Assembly: GCA_910575505.1 (NCBI GenBank)
Contig: CAJTFK010000001.1
Coordinates: 186,001 to 250,000, forward strand
DNA length: 64,000 nucleotides
Direction: 5' to 3'
From: Oscillospiraceae bacterium
GTDB lineage: Bacteria; Bacillota; Clostridia; Oscillospirales; Oscillospiraceae
Under the pieces are notes generated by a model, which was not told where the DNA came from, made no database searches, and saw only the letters and a list, made by a program, of their open reading frames with translations. Shown one piece after another: positions 54,690-62,122 of this stretch. The position numbers were made by a program, and so were the translations under genes. Within the stretch, counting starts at the first letter, position 1. Every line of letters starts with the position of its first letter.

Positions 54690-55088
54690 TTATTGGAAGC
54701 CCTCCAGGGCCTGCCGCTCCCTCTGCAATTCCCGATAGAGCCGGGCGGCGGTCCAGCTCCGGTTCCGCTCCGTGAGTACAGCCTTGACGCAGCCCGCCCC
54801 GGCGGCCCTCAGGGCCGGCAGCAGGGCATCCAGCTCCCCGTCCAGACCGCAGAGCACCAGCATCTGCCCGGCGGCGTCTCCGGCAGTCCCAGCCTCCGGA
54901 CAGGGGCCTTTTTCCGCCAGCTCCCCCAGGGTCTGACCCCAGCAGTCCCGGGGCACTGCCGCTGTCTCCGCCCCAAAGGACCGGGCAGCCGCCTCCACTG
55001 CCAGAATCATCCGCAGGTCCTCAAAGCCAAAGAGGAGTATCTTTTTGACGCTCTCCGTCTTCTTCAGAGCCTTTTTGTTCTTCTTCAT
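54690..55088 (-). CDS. DUF3783 family protein
   Basis: A 132-residue soluble protein. The basic start (MKKNKKALKKTESVKKILLFGF) leads into an alpha/beta region; the end MLVLCGLDGELDALLPALRAAGAGCVKAVLTERNRSWTAARLYRELQRER is the DUF3783 signature. Its function is unknown. It starts 34 nt after the NUDIX gene on the same strand. Confidence 0.78.
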   Translation of the reverse strand: MKKNKKALKKTESVKKILLFGFEDLRMILAVEAAARSFGAETAAVPRDCWGQTLGELAEKGPCPEAGTAGDAAGQMLVLCGLDGELDALLPALRAAGAGCVKAVLTERNRSWTAARLYRELQRERQALEGFQ

Positions 55089-55122
55089 GGTCCATGCCTT
55101 CCATTTTTGAATTCCGCCCCGG

Positions 55123-55593
55123 TCAGCGGTCCAGCTCTTTTCCGTTCAGAACGGCCTGAATCAGCCGCTCCCCCTCATAGCGGAGCTTCAGCGAGAAAAA
55201 AGCTGCCTCTGTCTCCAGCAGATCCAGGAAAATCCTGTCCCCCTCCCACATGGTCAGAGACAGCAGCGCCGTTTTTTCTATCCAGGCCAGTTCCCCCTCG
55301 TCGCAGGGATGAGGCTCCCCCGTCCAGGCCGTGGCGGTGAAGAGATGCATGTATTCCGTGGGGGCCTGGTCAGATACAAAGGTCACCAGCCCCCGATAGC
55401 GGTAGTCCGTCAGGGTCAGCCCCGTTTCCTCCCGGCACTCCCGTAGGATGCAGTCCTCGGGACTCTCTCCCTCCTGAAATTTACCGCCCACGCCAATCCA
55501 CTTTCCCTGATTCAGGTCTCGTTCTTTTTTTACCCGGTGGAGCATCAGGTATTCCCCGTCCCGCTCCAGATAGCACAGTGTTGAGTGCAGCAT
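55123..55593 (-). CDS. NUDIX hydrolase (8-oxo-dGTP diphosphatase-like)
   Basis: A 156-residue pyrophosphohydrolase. The Nudix box is GGKFQEGESPEDCILRECREETGL, matching GX5EX7REUXEEXGU. The N-terminus STLCYLERDGEYLMLHRVKKERDLNQGKWIGVGGKF resembles the MutT/YtkD type that cleans oxidised nucleotides. The ATG at 55593 is preceded by AAAGGAG; the frame upstream is not family-like. Confidence 0.9.
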   Translation of the reverse strand: MLHSTLCYLERDGEYLMLHRVKKERDLNQGKWIGVGGKFQEGESPEDCILRECREETGLTLTDYRYRGLVTFVSDQAPTEYMHLFTATAWTGEPHPCDEGELAWIEKTALLSLTMWEGDRIFLDLLETEAAFFSLKLRYEGERLIQAVLNGKELDR

Positions 55594-55731
55594 CCGTCCG
55601 TTTCTCCTTTCTCCGTCATGGCTCCCCATCATTATACCCTCATCCACCCCAAAGGGAAAGGCCGAATTTTTCCCGCCTCCCGAAAGGCGGACCGGTCCCC
55701 TGATAAAACGGAAGCATCCTCCGGTTTTCCG

Positions 55732-55822
55732 GCAGAGGCCGGCCTCTGTCCCGGCCCATCAATCGGAAGCCGGCACAATTGGGAAAACGGGTGGGCGCAG
55801 AGGCCTGCACCCACGCCTTATT
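55732..55822. repeat. Dispersed repeat R4, copy B
   Basis: Same orientation as 37354-37446; shared GCAGAGGCCGG, CTCTGTCCCGGC, CCGGCACAATT and GGAAAAC words in the same order and spacing. Confidence 0.75.
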
Positions 55823-55907
55823 CACCTGATATCGTCAACGCAAAAGGCCGTACATGCGGCCCGATGCGCTGCATAGCTGCGCTTCGCTGAAAAGAATCCA
55901 ATGGATT

Positions 55908-55950
55908 CTTTTCAACTGCGCCGGCTATAAAATGCGTAAGCGGACGCGCC
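55908..55950. repeat. Dispersed repeat R3, copy B
   Basis: Reverse complement of 30574-30618, with CTTTTCAACTGCG, GCTATAAAATGCGTAAGCGGAC and GCGCC in order. Confidence 0.7.
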
Positions 55951-56069
55951 TGATTTCAACAAACCCCTTTACAAATCAGAACGATTGTTCTATACTGAAG
56001 GCAGAAACCCGGCGGTCCGCGGAGCGCCGGGTCCGAAAACCGGTCTGCCGGGAGAAAGGAGGTCCCGCC

Positions 56070-56579
56070 ATGCCCCAACGGCTGACCAGCTGCTGTTTCA
56101 CCGGCCACCGCCCCGAAAAGCTCCCCTGGCGGTATGACGAAAGGGACCCCCGCTGCCGGGACCTGAAGCGCCGCATTGCCGATGCGGCGGAATCTGCCTA
56201 TCAAACCGGCTTCCGCCATTTCCTCTGCGGCATGGCTCTGGGCTGCGATCTCTTTTTCTGCGAGGCAGTTCTGGCCCTTCGGGAAACCTGCCCCGGCATC
56301 ACGCTGGAGGCGGCCATCCCCTGTCCCGGTCAGGACGGCGCCTGGCCTCCGGACCAGCGGGCCCGCTATGCCCGCCTGGTGGCGGCCTGCGACTTTGAGA
56401 CCCTGGTCTCCTCCAGCTACACGCCCTACTGTATGCAGCGCCGGGACCGCTACATGGTGAACCACGCTTCCCTGCTGATTGCGGTGTTCAGCGGCAGTCC
56501 CGGCGGCACCCGCTACACGATGGATTACGCCATGAGACGGGGGTTGACCATTGTGGACCTGCCTGTCACGGCAGAGTAG
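56070..56579 (+). CDS. SLOG family protein (DUF1273, YpsA-like)
   Basis: A 169-residue Rossmann-like protein: SCCFTGHRPEKLPWRYDE at the N-terminus, FRHFLCGMALGCDLFFCEAVLALRE, and the nucleotide-site GSPGGTRYTMDYAMRRGLTIV at the C-terminus. The SLOG superfamily binds nucleotides or their derivatives. YpsA relatives affect cell division in Bacillus, but the biochemical role is unclear. The ATG at 56070 lies 7 nt after AAAGGAGG. Confidence 0.87.
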   Translation: MPQRLTSCCFTGHRPEKLPWRYDERDPRCRDLKRRIADAAESAYQTGFRHFLCGMALGCDLFFCEAVLALRETCPGITLEAAIPCPGQDGAWPPDQRARYARLVAACDFETLVSSSYTPYCMQRRDRYMVNHASLLIAVFSGSPGGTRYTMDYAMRRGLTIVDLPVTAE

Positions 56580-56589
56580 CGCCGCCTTT

Positions 56590-56620
56590 GTATATTGCGC
56601 CCTCAAACGCGGAACTCTAT
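56590..56620 (+). promoter_or_regulatory. Possible forespore promoter of gpr
   Basis: GTATA (56590-56594), 16 bp, GGAACTCTAT (56611-56620), roughly the sigma-F arrangement (GYATA then GGNNANAHTR) with two mismatches. Expected for gpr in spore formers but weak here. Confidence 0.35.
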
Positions 56621-56650
56621 AGGCGAATGCTTTGAGGGGAGGAGCGCTCT

Positions 56651-57547
56651 ATGTTCACAAAACGTACAGACCTGGCCCTGGAGGCCCGGGAACTCTGGCA
56701 GGAATCAGCCGAAAAAACCACCCGCCTCACCGGCGTGAAGGCCAGCAAGCAAAAAGAGGAGGGCTACCCGGTGACCCGGGTGGATATCCTGGACCATCGG
56801 GGCGAGGAAGCCCTGGGCAAGCCCCAGGGCAGTTATCTCACCATTGATCTCAGCAGCTTCTGGCAGCGAAAGGCGGACTTTTTCGAGCGGGCCGTCCGGG
56901 CTGTGGGCGGTCAGCTGAAGGCCATGCTGCCGGCGGAGGGTCCCGCCCTGGTGGTGGGTCTGGGAAACAGGGCTATGACGCCGGACGCCGTGGGCCCCCT
57001 GTCTCTGGACAGTGTACTGGTCACACGGCACCTGGTGTCCGCCATGCCCAGGCACTTCGCCGGCTTCCGCCCTGTGGCGGCCTTCCGGACGGGCGTGCTG
57101 GGCCTCACCGGCGTGGAGTCCGCCGAGACGGTGCGGGGCCTGGCGGCAGAGGTGAAGCCCGCCCTGATTATCGCCGTGGACGCCCTGGCGGCCCGGCGGG
57201 TGAACCGGATGTGCACCACAGTCCAGCTCACCGACACCGGCATTGTCCCCGGCTCCGGCGTGGGGAACCACCGGGCGGCGCTGAACCGGGAGACCCTTGG
57301 CGTCCCGGTTCTCTCCATCGGCGTTCCCACTGTGGTGGACGCCGCCACCCTGGCGGCGGACCTGCTGGAGGAGGCGGGCATCCCGGAGCTGGACGAAACC
57401 CGCCTCCGCCACGGAAAGGCCCCTTTGATGGTCACCACCCGGGACATCGACCAGCAGGTCCGGGAGCTGAGCAGGGTTGTGGGCTATGGCATTAACTGGG
57501 CCCTTCAGGACCTGGAGATCGAGGAGATGAACGCCCTCCTGGCCTGA
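56651..57547 (+). CDS. gpr: Germination protease GPR
   Basis: A 298-residue spore protease that degrades small acid-soluble proteins at germination. It begins with a short propeptide before TDLALEARELW, and shows the family segments LVVGLGNRAMTPDAVGPLSLDSVLVTRHL, VLGLTGVESAETVRGLAAEVKPALIIAVDALAARRVNRMCTTVQLTDTGIVPGSGVGNHR and PVLSIGVPTVVDAATLA. It is made in the forespore as an inactive zymogen. Confirms a spore-forming organism. Single-gene unit ending in a terminator. Confidence 0.96.
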   Translation: MFTKRTDLALEARELWQESAEKTTRLTGVKASKQKEEGYPVTRVDILDHRGEEALGKPQGSYLTIDLSSFWQRKADFFERAVRAVGGQLKAMLPAEGPALVVGLGNRAMTPDAVGPLSLDSVLVTRHLVSAMPRHFAGFRPVAAFRTGVLGLTGVESAETVRGLAAEVKPALIIAVDALAARRVNRMCTTVQLTDTGIVPGSGVGNHRAALNRETLGVPVLSIGVPTVVDAATLAADLLEEAGIPELDETRLRHGKAPLMVTTRDIDQQVRELSRVVGYGINWALQDLEIEEMNALLA

Positions 57548-57554
57548 GCGGCAT

Positions 57555-57622
57555 CAAAAAATATCTAAAAATATCTAAAAATATCTAAAAACACGGGCGT
57601 CCGGTGGGCGCCCGTGTTTTTT
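57555..57622 (+). terminator. Tandem 10-bp A/T repeat and terminator after gpr
   Basis: AAAAATATCT occurs three times in a row (57557-57586), then ACACGGGCG (57591-57599), loop, CGCCCGTGT (57609-57617) and a T-run. The short tandem repeat directly in front of the hairpin is unusual. Confidence 0.85.
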
Positions 57623-57640
57623 TAAGCTCCTGAATTCAAA

Positions 57641-57790
57641 ACCGTTGAACACCGTCTGAGCGGTTTTCCCAGCCAACCCGCGCCGGTCTCCCCTGCAATC
57701 CGTCAGGACTGCCGCAGGCCACGAAAAATCTCCCTGTCCGGCGGGAAACATCCCCGCCCGTCCGGCGCCCCCCGGCTATGAAGGTTCTTA
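57641..57790. repeat. Dispersed intergenic repeat R1, copy B
   Basis: Aligned with 2396-2540 in the same orientation; shares GTCTGAGCGG, CCCCTGCAAT, GTCAGGA and CCCCGGCTATGAA. It runs into the last codons of rnc at 57788. Confidence 0.65.
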
Positions 57791-58489
57791 TTCCGCCCCC
57801 ATGTCTTCCAGGGCCTTGCGGGCGGCGGACTGCTCCGCCTCTTTTTTGCTGTGGCCGGAGCCGCTTCCGATGGGCGACCCATTCAGCAGAACTTCGGCGG
57901 AAAAAGTCTTGGCGTGGTCCGGCCCCTGTTCTCCCACCATGCGGTAAGTCAGCACCTGGTCCACCTGCCTCTGTACCCGCTCCTGCAAGGCGGTCTTGTA
58001 GTCCCGGCGGCGCTCCTCCACCTCTTCCTCCCGCTCCGCGTCCAGGAGACAGCGGTGAATCAGCGCCGACGCGGCGGCGATGCCTCCATCCAGATAGACG
58101 GCGGCAAAGACGGCCTCGGTGGCGTCCGCCAGAATGGAAGTCCGGGTCCGGCCGCCGCCGGCTTCTTCTCCCCGGCCCAGCTTCAAGTAGCGGCCCAGGT
58201 CCAGCTGCCGCGCCACCTCGTACAGGCTCTGCTCGCACACAAGAGCCGCCCGGATGCGGGTCAGGTCCCCCTCCGGCAAATCCGGATGCTGGGCAAAGAG
58301 CCATTCCGCCGACACGAAGCCCAAAACAGAGTCCCCCAGGAATTCCAGGCGCTCGTTGCTGGAGAGCCCGGCAGTCCGGTGCTCATTGGCATAGGAGCTG
58401 TGGCAGAGTGCCTCCTCCAGAAGGGCCGGGTCATGGAAGTCATAATTCAGTTTTTCTTCCAGCTTTTCCAGTTTTTCCAATTCCAGCAT
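57788..58489 (-). CDS. rnc: Ribonuclease III
   Basis: A 233-residue double-strand-specific RNase. The catalytic signature NERLEFLGDSVLGF lies at about residues 45-58, with the second acidic site in TSILADATEAVFAAVYLDGG. The C-terminal double-stranded RNA-binding domain begins DYKTALQERVQ and ends SGSGHSKKEAEQSAARKALEDM. Usual context plsX-acpP-rnc. Its stop lies within repeat R1. Confidence 0.96.
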   Translation of the reverse strand: MLELEKLEKLEEKLNYDFHDPALLEEALCHSSYANEHRTAGLSSNERLEFLGDSVLGFVSAEWLFAQHPDLPEGDLTRIRAALVCEQSLYEVARQLDLGRYLKLGRGEEAGGGRTRTSILADATEAVFAAVYLDGGIAAASALIHRCLLDAEREEEVEERRRDYKTALQERVQRQVDQVLTYRMVGEQGPDHAKTFSAEVLLNGSPIGSGSGHSKKEAEQSAARKALEDMGAE

Positions 58490-58512
58490 GATGGTCCTCT
58501 CTGAAAGTCCGG

Positions 58513-58536
58513 AGACGCCGCCCCAGGGCGGCGTCT
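58513..58536 (-). terminator. GC hairpin between acpP and rnc
   Basis: AGACGCCGCCC, CA, GGGCGGCGTCT: a perfect 11-bp stem about 25 nt before rnc on the minus strand, with no T-run. It could be an RNase III processing site in the rnc leader or a weak terminator. The rest of the 270-bp gap has an imperfect repeat around CTCTGCCG ... CGGCAGAG. Confidence 0.45.
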
Positions 58537-58765
58537 GAGACTGTCGGTCATACGCGGCTTCTTCTCACTTCGGAAAGGAGAAGGAAACCTGTCAGGGGTT
58601 CCCTTCGTCTGCAGTCAGGAAGCTTCCAGAATCGTTCTCAGGGTTTTGAAACCCTGGCCCACTCTGCCGAACGGGCTTTTTCGACTTGGCTTTTCGTCCT
58701 GGCTCTTCCGGCAGAGTGAGCGCTGCTCCGGGGCGGTGCCTCCGGGCTTTTTCAACTATCAAGTA

Positions 58766-59014
58766 TTATTTATTGAGCCTGCCGGCGATGTAGTTCACCG
58801 CGTCGCCCACCGTTTTCAGAGCGCTCAGCTCCTCTTCCTCGATTTCGCCGACCTCAAACTCCTCTTCCATGGCCATGACCAGTTCCACCAGATCCACGGA
58901 GTCAGCTCCCAGGTCGCCCTCAAAGGCGGTGTCCATGGTGATCTCCTCGGCATCCTTGGCGAACTGCTCCGCTACGAGGTTCTGCAAAACCTGAAAAATC
59001 TCTTCGTTTGACAT
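58766..59014 (-). CDS. acpP: Acyl carrier protein (second copy)
   Basis: An 82-residue acidic carrier with phosphopantetheine Ser39 in LGADSVDLVELVMAMEEEF. It lies between plsX and rnc, the standard place for the primary ACP in Firmicutes. The ATG at 59014 is preceded by GGAG 11 nt away. Having a second ACP at the head of the fab operon is less usual; which one serves bulk fatty acid synthesis is unclear. Confidence 0.95.
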   Translation of the reverse strand: MSNEEIFQVLQNLVAEQFAKDAEEITMDTAFEGDLGADSVDLVELVMAMEEEFEVGEIEEEELSALKTVGDAVNYIAGRLNK

Positions 59015-59143
59015 TGCTTGCTTCACTCCTCAGGAAATTTTGGGGACGTCCCCCTGCATATTGTCACGAGCCCATCATACGCAACTGCCGCCTCTCTGTC
59101 AAGAGGCATCCACCACATTTTGTCTAAATCTCTTCCGGTGGGC

Positions 59144-60160
59144 TCACTCCACCTTCATGGATTCGATATTTGCCTGAATGTCGGCAATGAAACCGCTCTC
59201 GGCGTACTCCTTCGCCCGGAGCACCGCATTGCAGATGGCATGGGCGTCAGAGGAGCCATGGGCCTTCACCACAGGCCTGGAGATGCCCAGGAAGGGCGTG
59301 CCGCCGATCTCGCCGGGGTCCAGCATCTTTTTCATCGCCGCCAGGTCCTTCTTCACCAGTCCCGCCGCAATTTTCGTCTTGGTGCTGGAGAGAAATACCT
59401 TTTTCAGCTCCTTCAGCAGGAGCTTTCCGGTGCCCTCCAGGGATTTCAGCATAATGTTGCCGGAAAACCCGTCGGCCACCAGCACGTCCGCCCCGCCCAG
59501 CATGGCGTCGTTGGCCTCGATGTTCCCCACAAAGCGGATGCGCCCCGCCTCCCCCGCCGCCGTCAGCAGGGTATGGGTCTCCCGGCGGAGCTGGTCCCCC
59601 TTCTCCGGTTCGGCCCCGATGTTCAGAAGGCCCACCCGGGGGTTCTCCACCTTCAATACCCGCTTGGCGTAATAGCTCCCCAGATAGGCGAACTGAAGCA
59701 GGAATTCCGGCGTGCAGTCGGTATTGGCCCCGCAGTCGCAGAGAATGGCCCGGCCCCCGGCGGTGGGAATGACCGGTCCCATGGCCGCCCGGCGGATGCC
59801 CTTAATGGTCTTGGGAATCAGTGTAGCCCCTGCCAGCAGGGCCCCGGTGGACCCGGCGGACACCAGGGCGTCTCCCTCGCCGTCCCGCAGCATCCGCAGG
59901 CCCACGGCCAGAGAGGAATCCTTTTTCTTCAAAAACACCCTGGCCGGGTTGTCTGCGATCTCCACCACCTCCGAGGCGTCCCGGATTTCCACCCCGGCGG
60001 GCAGGTTTTTCTCGCCGCACTGCTCCACGGCCCGCAGCACCTCCGCCGCCCGGCCCACCAGAATCACGTCCGTGCCGTGGGCCCTGTGGGCCTCCAGCGC
60101 TCCCTGCACAATCGCCCCGGGGGCGTTGTCGCCGCCCATGGCGTCTACGATAATCTTCAT
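59144..60160 (-). CDS. plsX: Phosphate acyltransferase PlsX
   Basis: A 338-residue enzyme that makes acyl-phosphate from acyl-ACP, feeding phospholipid synthesis through PlsY. It begins MKIIVDAMGGDNAPGAIVQGALEA and has VSAGSTGALLAGATLIPKTIKGIRRAAMGPVIPT and FSGNIMLKSLEGTGKLLLKELK. The ATG at 60160 lies 7 nt after GGAGG. Upstream is trmFO with a heptamer stem-loop between; downstream is the second acpP. Confidence 0.95.
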   Translation of the reverse strand: MKIIVDAMGGDNAPGAIVQGALEAHRAHGTDVILVGRAAEVLRAVEQCGEKNLPAGVEIRDASEVVEIADNPARVFLKKKDSSLAVGLRMLRDGEGDALVSAGSTGALLAGATLIPKTIKGIRRAAMGPVIPTAGGRAILCDCGANTDCTPEFLLQFAYLGSYYAKRVLKVENPRVGLLNIGAEPEKGDQLRRETHTLLTAAGEAGRIRFVGNIEANDAMLGGADVLVADGFSGNIMLKSLEGTGKLLLKELKKVFLSSTKTKIAAGLVKKDLAAMKKMLDPGEIGGTPFLGISRPVVKAHGSSDAHAICNAVLRAKEYAESGFIADIQANIESMKVE

Positions 60161-60185
60161 GCCAGTTCCTCCCTGTCTCTCTTTC

Positions 60186-60252
60186 AATCAGGAATGCGGA
60201 ATTGTCCCGTCATTTCAGTCATTCCTAATCCCCGACTCCTAATTCCCGATTC
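60186..60252 (-). repeat. Heptamer stem-loop repeat (TAGGAAT type) overlapping the trmFO stop
   Basis: On the minus strand: GGAATCG, GGAATTA, GGAGTCG, GGGATTA, GGAATGA. The trmFO stop TAG lies inside the second heptamer, so the last codons are part of the repeat. The opposite arm is CATTCCTGATT near 60186-60196 and the loop contains CTGAAATGACGGGAC. Confidence 0.8.
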
Positions 60253-61558
60253 CTTCCAGCACGGTTCCCTTCATCCCCTCGATGATTTCCAGGGACCGCC
60301 GGGACAGCTCCGCGTTTTTGTTCCGTTTCCCCCGGACCCGGTGATCCAGAGGCGGCATAATGCCGAAATTGATGTTCATGGGCTGGAACGCCGTCACCGA
60401 TTCATTGGACACGTACAGCGCCAGGGCTCCCACGGCGGTCTCCCGGGGAAAGTCTGCCGGCGGCAGGCCCCGCAGCCGCCGGGCCAGCTCCACGCCCGCC
60501 AGAAAGCCGCTGGCGGCGGACTCCACATAGCCCTCCACCCCGGTCATTTGCCCGGCAAAGTTGATACGGGGCTCCTTTTTCAGCCGGTAATAGCGGTCCA
60601 GCAGACGGGGGGAATTTAAAAATGTGTTCCGGTGCATCACCCCGTAACGGAGGAATTCCGCATCATGGAGAGCGGGAATCATGGAAAACACCCGCTTTTG
60701 CTCCGGAAACCGCAGGTGCGTCTGGAAGCCCACCAGGTTATAAATGCTGCCCTCCTGGTTATCCCGCCGCAGCTGCACCACCGCATAGGGCTCCTTCCCT
60801 GTCCGGGGGTCTTTCAGCCCCCGGGGCTTCAGCGGCCCATAGCACAGGGTTTCCCGGCCCCGCCGGGCCATGACCTCCACGGGCATGCAGCCCTCAAATA
60901 CCTGTTTGTCCTCGAAGCCGTGGACCTCCGCCTCCCGGGCGGTGGTCAGGGCCTGCCAAAAGGCGTCATATTCCGCCTCGGTCATAGGGCAGTTGACATA
61001 ATCCGCCGTTCCCCGGTCATAACGGGAACCCATCCAGGCCCGTTCCATGTCTACGCTCCCGGCGGACACCAGGGGGGCCGCCGCATCGTAGAAATGCAGT
61101 GAGGACTCCTCGCCCAGCAGCCCCCGCAGCCGCTCAGCCAAAAGGTCGGAGGTCAGGGGTCCCGAGGCGGTCACCACCTCCCCCTCCGGAAAGTCCGTCA
61201 CCTCGCCGGGGACCACGGTGATGTTGGGGTGTCCGGCCACACGCTCCGTCACCAGCCGGGCAAACCCGTGGCGGTCCACCGCCAGGGCCCCGCCGGCCTC
61301 CACCCGTGTAGCGTCGGCGCAGGACAGAATCAGAGAGTCCAGCCGCCGCAGCTCCTCCTTCAAAAGGCCCACCGCGTTCTCCAGCTGGTCGCTCCGCAGG
61401 GAGTTGGAACAGCAGAGCTCAGCAAAATAATCGGTTGTGTGGGCCGGGGTCCTCTTCTCCGGCTTCATCTCCCGGAGCGTCACCCGGACGCCCCGCTGTG
61501 CCAGCTGCCAGGCGGCCTCGCTTCCGGCCAGCCCCGCGCCAATGACTGTCGCTTCCAT
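60239..61558 (-). CDS. trmFO: tRNA (uracil-54) methyltransferase TrmFO
   Basis: A 439-residue folate- and FAD-dependent enzyme that makes ribothymidine 54 in tRNA. The FAD motif ATVIGAGLAGSEAAWQLAQRG is at the N-terminus, with ELCCSNSLRSDQLENAVGLLKEELRRL, VFEGCMPVEVMARRGRETLCYGPLKPRGL and GQMTGVEGYVESAASGFLAG. The ATG at 61558 is taken because it directly precedes the FAD motif. It is next to topA (one small XRE gene between), a known Firmicutes pairing. Confidence 0.95.
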   Translation of the reverse strand: MEATVIGAGLAGSEAAWQLAQRGVRVTLREMKPEKRTPAHTTDYFAELCCSNSLRSDQLENAVGLLKEELRRLDSLILSCADATRVEAGGALAVDRHGFARLVTERVAGHPNITVVPGEVTDFPEGEVVTASGPLTSDLLAERLRGLLGEESSLHFYDAAAPLVSAGSVDMERAWMGSRYDRGTADYVNCPMTEAEYDAFWQALTTAREAEVHGFEDKQVFEGCMPVEVMARRGRETLCYGPLKPRGLKDPRTGKEPYAVVQLRRDNQEGSIYNLVGFQTHLRFPEQKRVFSMIPALHDAEFLRYGVMHRNTFLNSPRLLDRYYRLKKEPRINFAGQMTGVEGYVESAASGFLAGVELARRLRGLPPADFPRETAVGALALYVSNESVTAFQPMNINFGIMPPLDHRVRGKRNKNAELSRRSLEIIEGMKGTVLEGIGN

Positions 61559-61562
61559 CCCT

Positions 61563-61790
61563 TCACTCCTTTTCGCATGGCCGCCGCACATCCGACCTGC
61601 CCAGCAAATAGTCCGTTGTCACGCCGAAAAAGTCCGCCAAAGCAATCAGCATTTCATAATCGGGCCGGTGGTCGTCGCCCTCATAATATTGGTACGTCCG
61701 CACGCCGATGCCCAACAATTTCGCGACATCCGCCTGCCGCAGATTCCTTTCTTTACGCAATGCTCTCAGGCGCTCTGCAATTTTTACCAT
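61563..61790 (-). CDS. XRE family helix-turn-helix regulator
   Basis: A 75-residue protein that is little more than a lambda-repressor-like domain: IAERLRALRKERNLRQADVAKLLGIGVRTYQYYEGDDHRPDYEMLIALADFFGVTTDYLLGRSD. It is transcribed away from a small gene at 61874, with a perfect 12-bp inverted repeat between the two. It sits between topA and trmFO, which are usually adjacent, so it and the small gene look like an insertion. Confidence 0.9.
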   Translation of the reverse strand: MVKIAERLRALRKERNLRQADVAKLLGIGVRTYQYYEGDDHRPDYEMLIALADFFGVTTDYLLGRSDVRRPCEKE

Positions 61791-61807
61791 AATTCTGAAA
61801 TCACCTC

Positions 61808-61836
61808 TTGACACGCCTGAATTATTCGTGTAGTAT
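61808..61836 (+). promoter_or_regulatory. Promoter of the small gene facing the XRE gene
   Basis: TTGACA (61808-61813), 17 bp, TAGTAT (61831-61836). The -10 lies within the operator, so the repressor would block polymerase. Confidence 0.82.
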
Positions 61837-61849
61837 ATACACGAATAAT
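61821..61849. promoter_or_regulatory. Perfect inverted repeat, operator of the XRE regulator
   Basis: ATTATTCGTGTA (61821-61832), spacer GTATA, TACACGAATAAT (61838-61849). It covers the -10 box of the rightward promoter and lies about 30 nt before the XRE start codon, so one site can govern both directions. Confidence 0.85.
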
Positions 61850-61873
61850 CTATGCGTAAAAGGAGAAATTTTT

Positions 61874-62122
61874 ATGTCACCCCTCATGCAAACCATCTGT
61901 GACCATCTTACCGATTGCTGTCTGGAACGCTACATAGACGGCTGTGAACGAGACACCAACGCCATGGAGCGGGAACAGGTCCGCAAAGCCCTCTCCGCTG
62001 CCCTTCCAGACAGCTGTCAGGAGCTGCTCAGCCAGTACGACAATCTCCATCTCTGCCGCCTCCATCTGGAGAACGAAGCCATGTTCCAAGCCGCCTTTGC
62101 CGCCGCCAAAGAGCTCTCTTAG
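61874..62122 (+). CDS. Small protein of unknown function
   Basis: An 82-residue protein (MSPLMQTICDHLTDCCLERYIDGCERD ... LLSQYDNLHLCRLHLENEAMFQAAFAAAKEL), predicted all-helical and soluble, with four cysteines. A clear promoter, operator and AGGAGAAA site precede it. Its last four bases overlap the end of topA, coded on the other strand. It resembles small helical proteins found next to XRE regulators in mobile regions; no function is known. Confidence 0.7.
   Translation: MSPLMQTICDHLTDCCLERYIDGCERDTNAMEREQVRKALSAALPDSCQELLSQYDNLHLCRLHLENEAMFQAAFAAAKELS

Larger units (their letters stand above)
55594..56069. other. Repeat-bearing gap before the SLOG gene
   Basis: About 475 bp without a credible gene. 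It holds repeats R4 (55732-55822) and R3 (55908-55950) and a perfect hairpin AAAAGAATCCA ATGGATTCTTTT (55890-55912). Confidence 0.6.
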
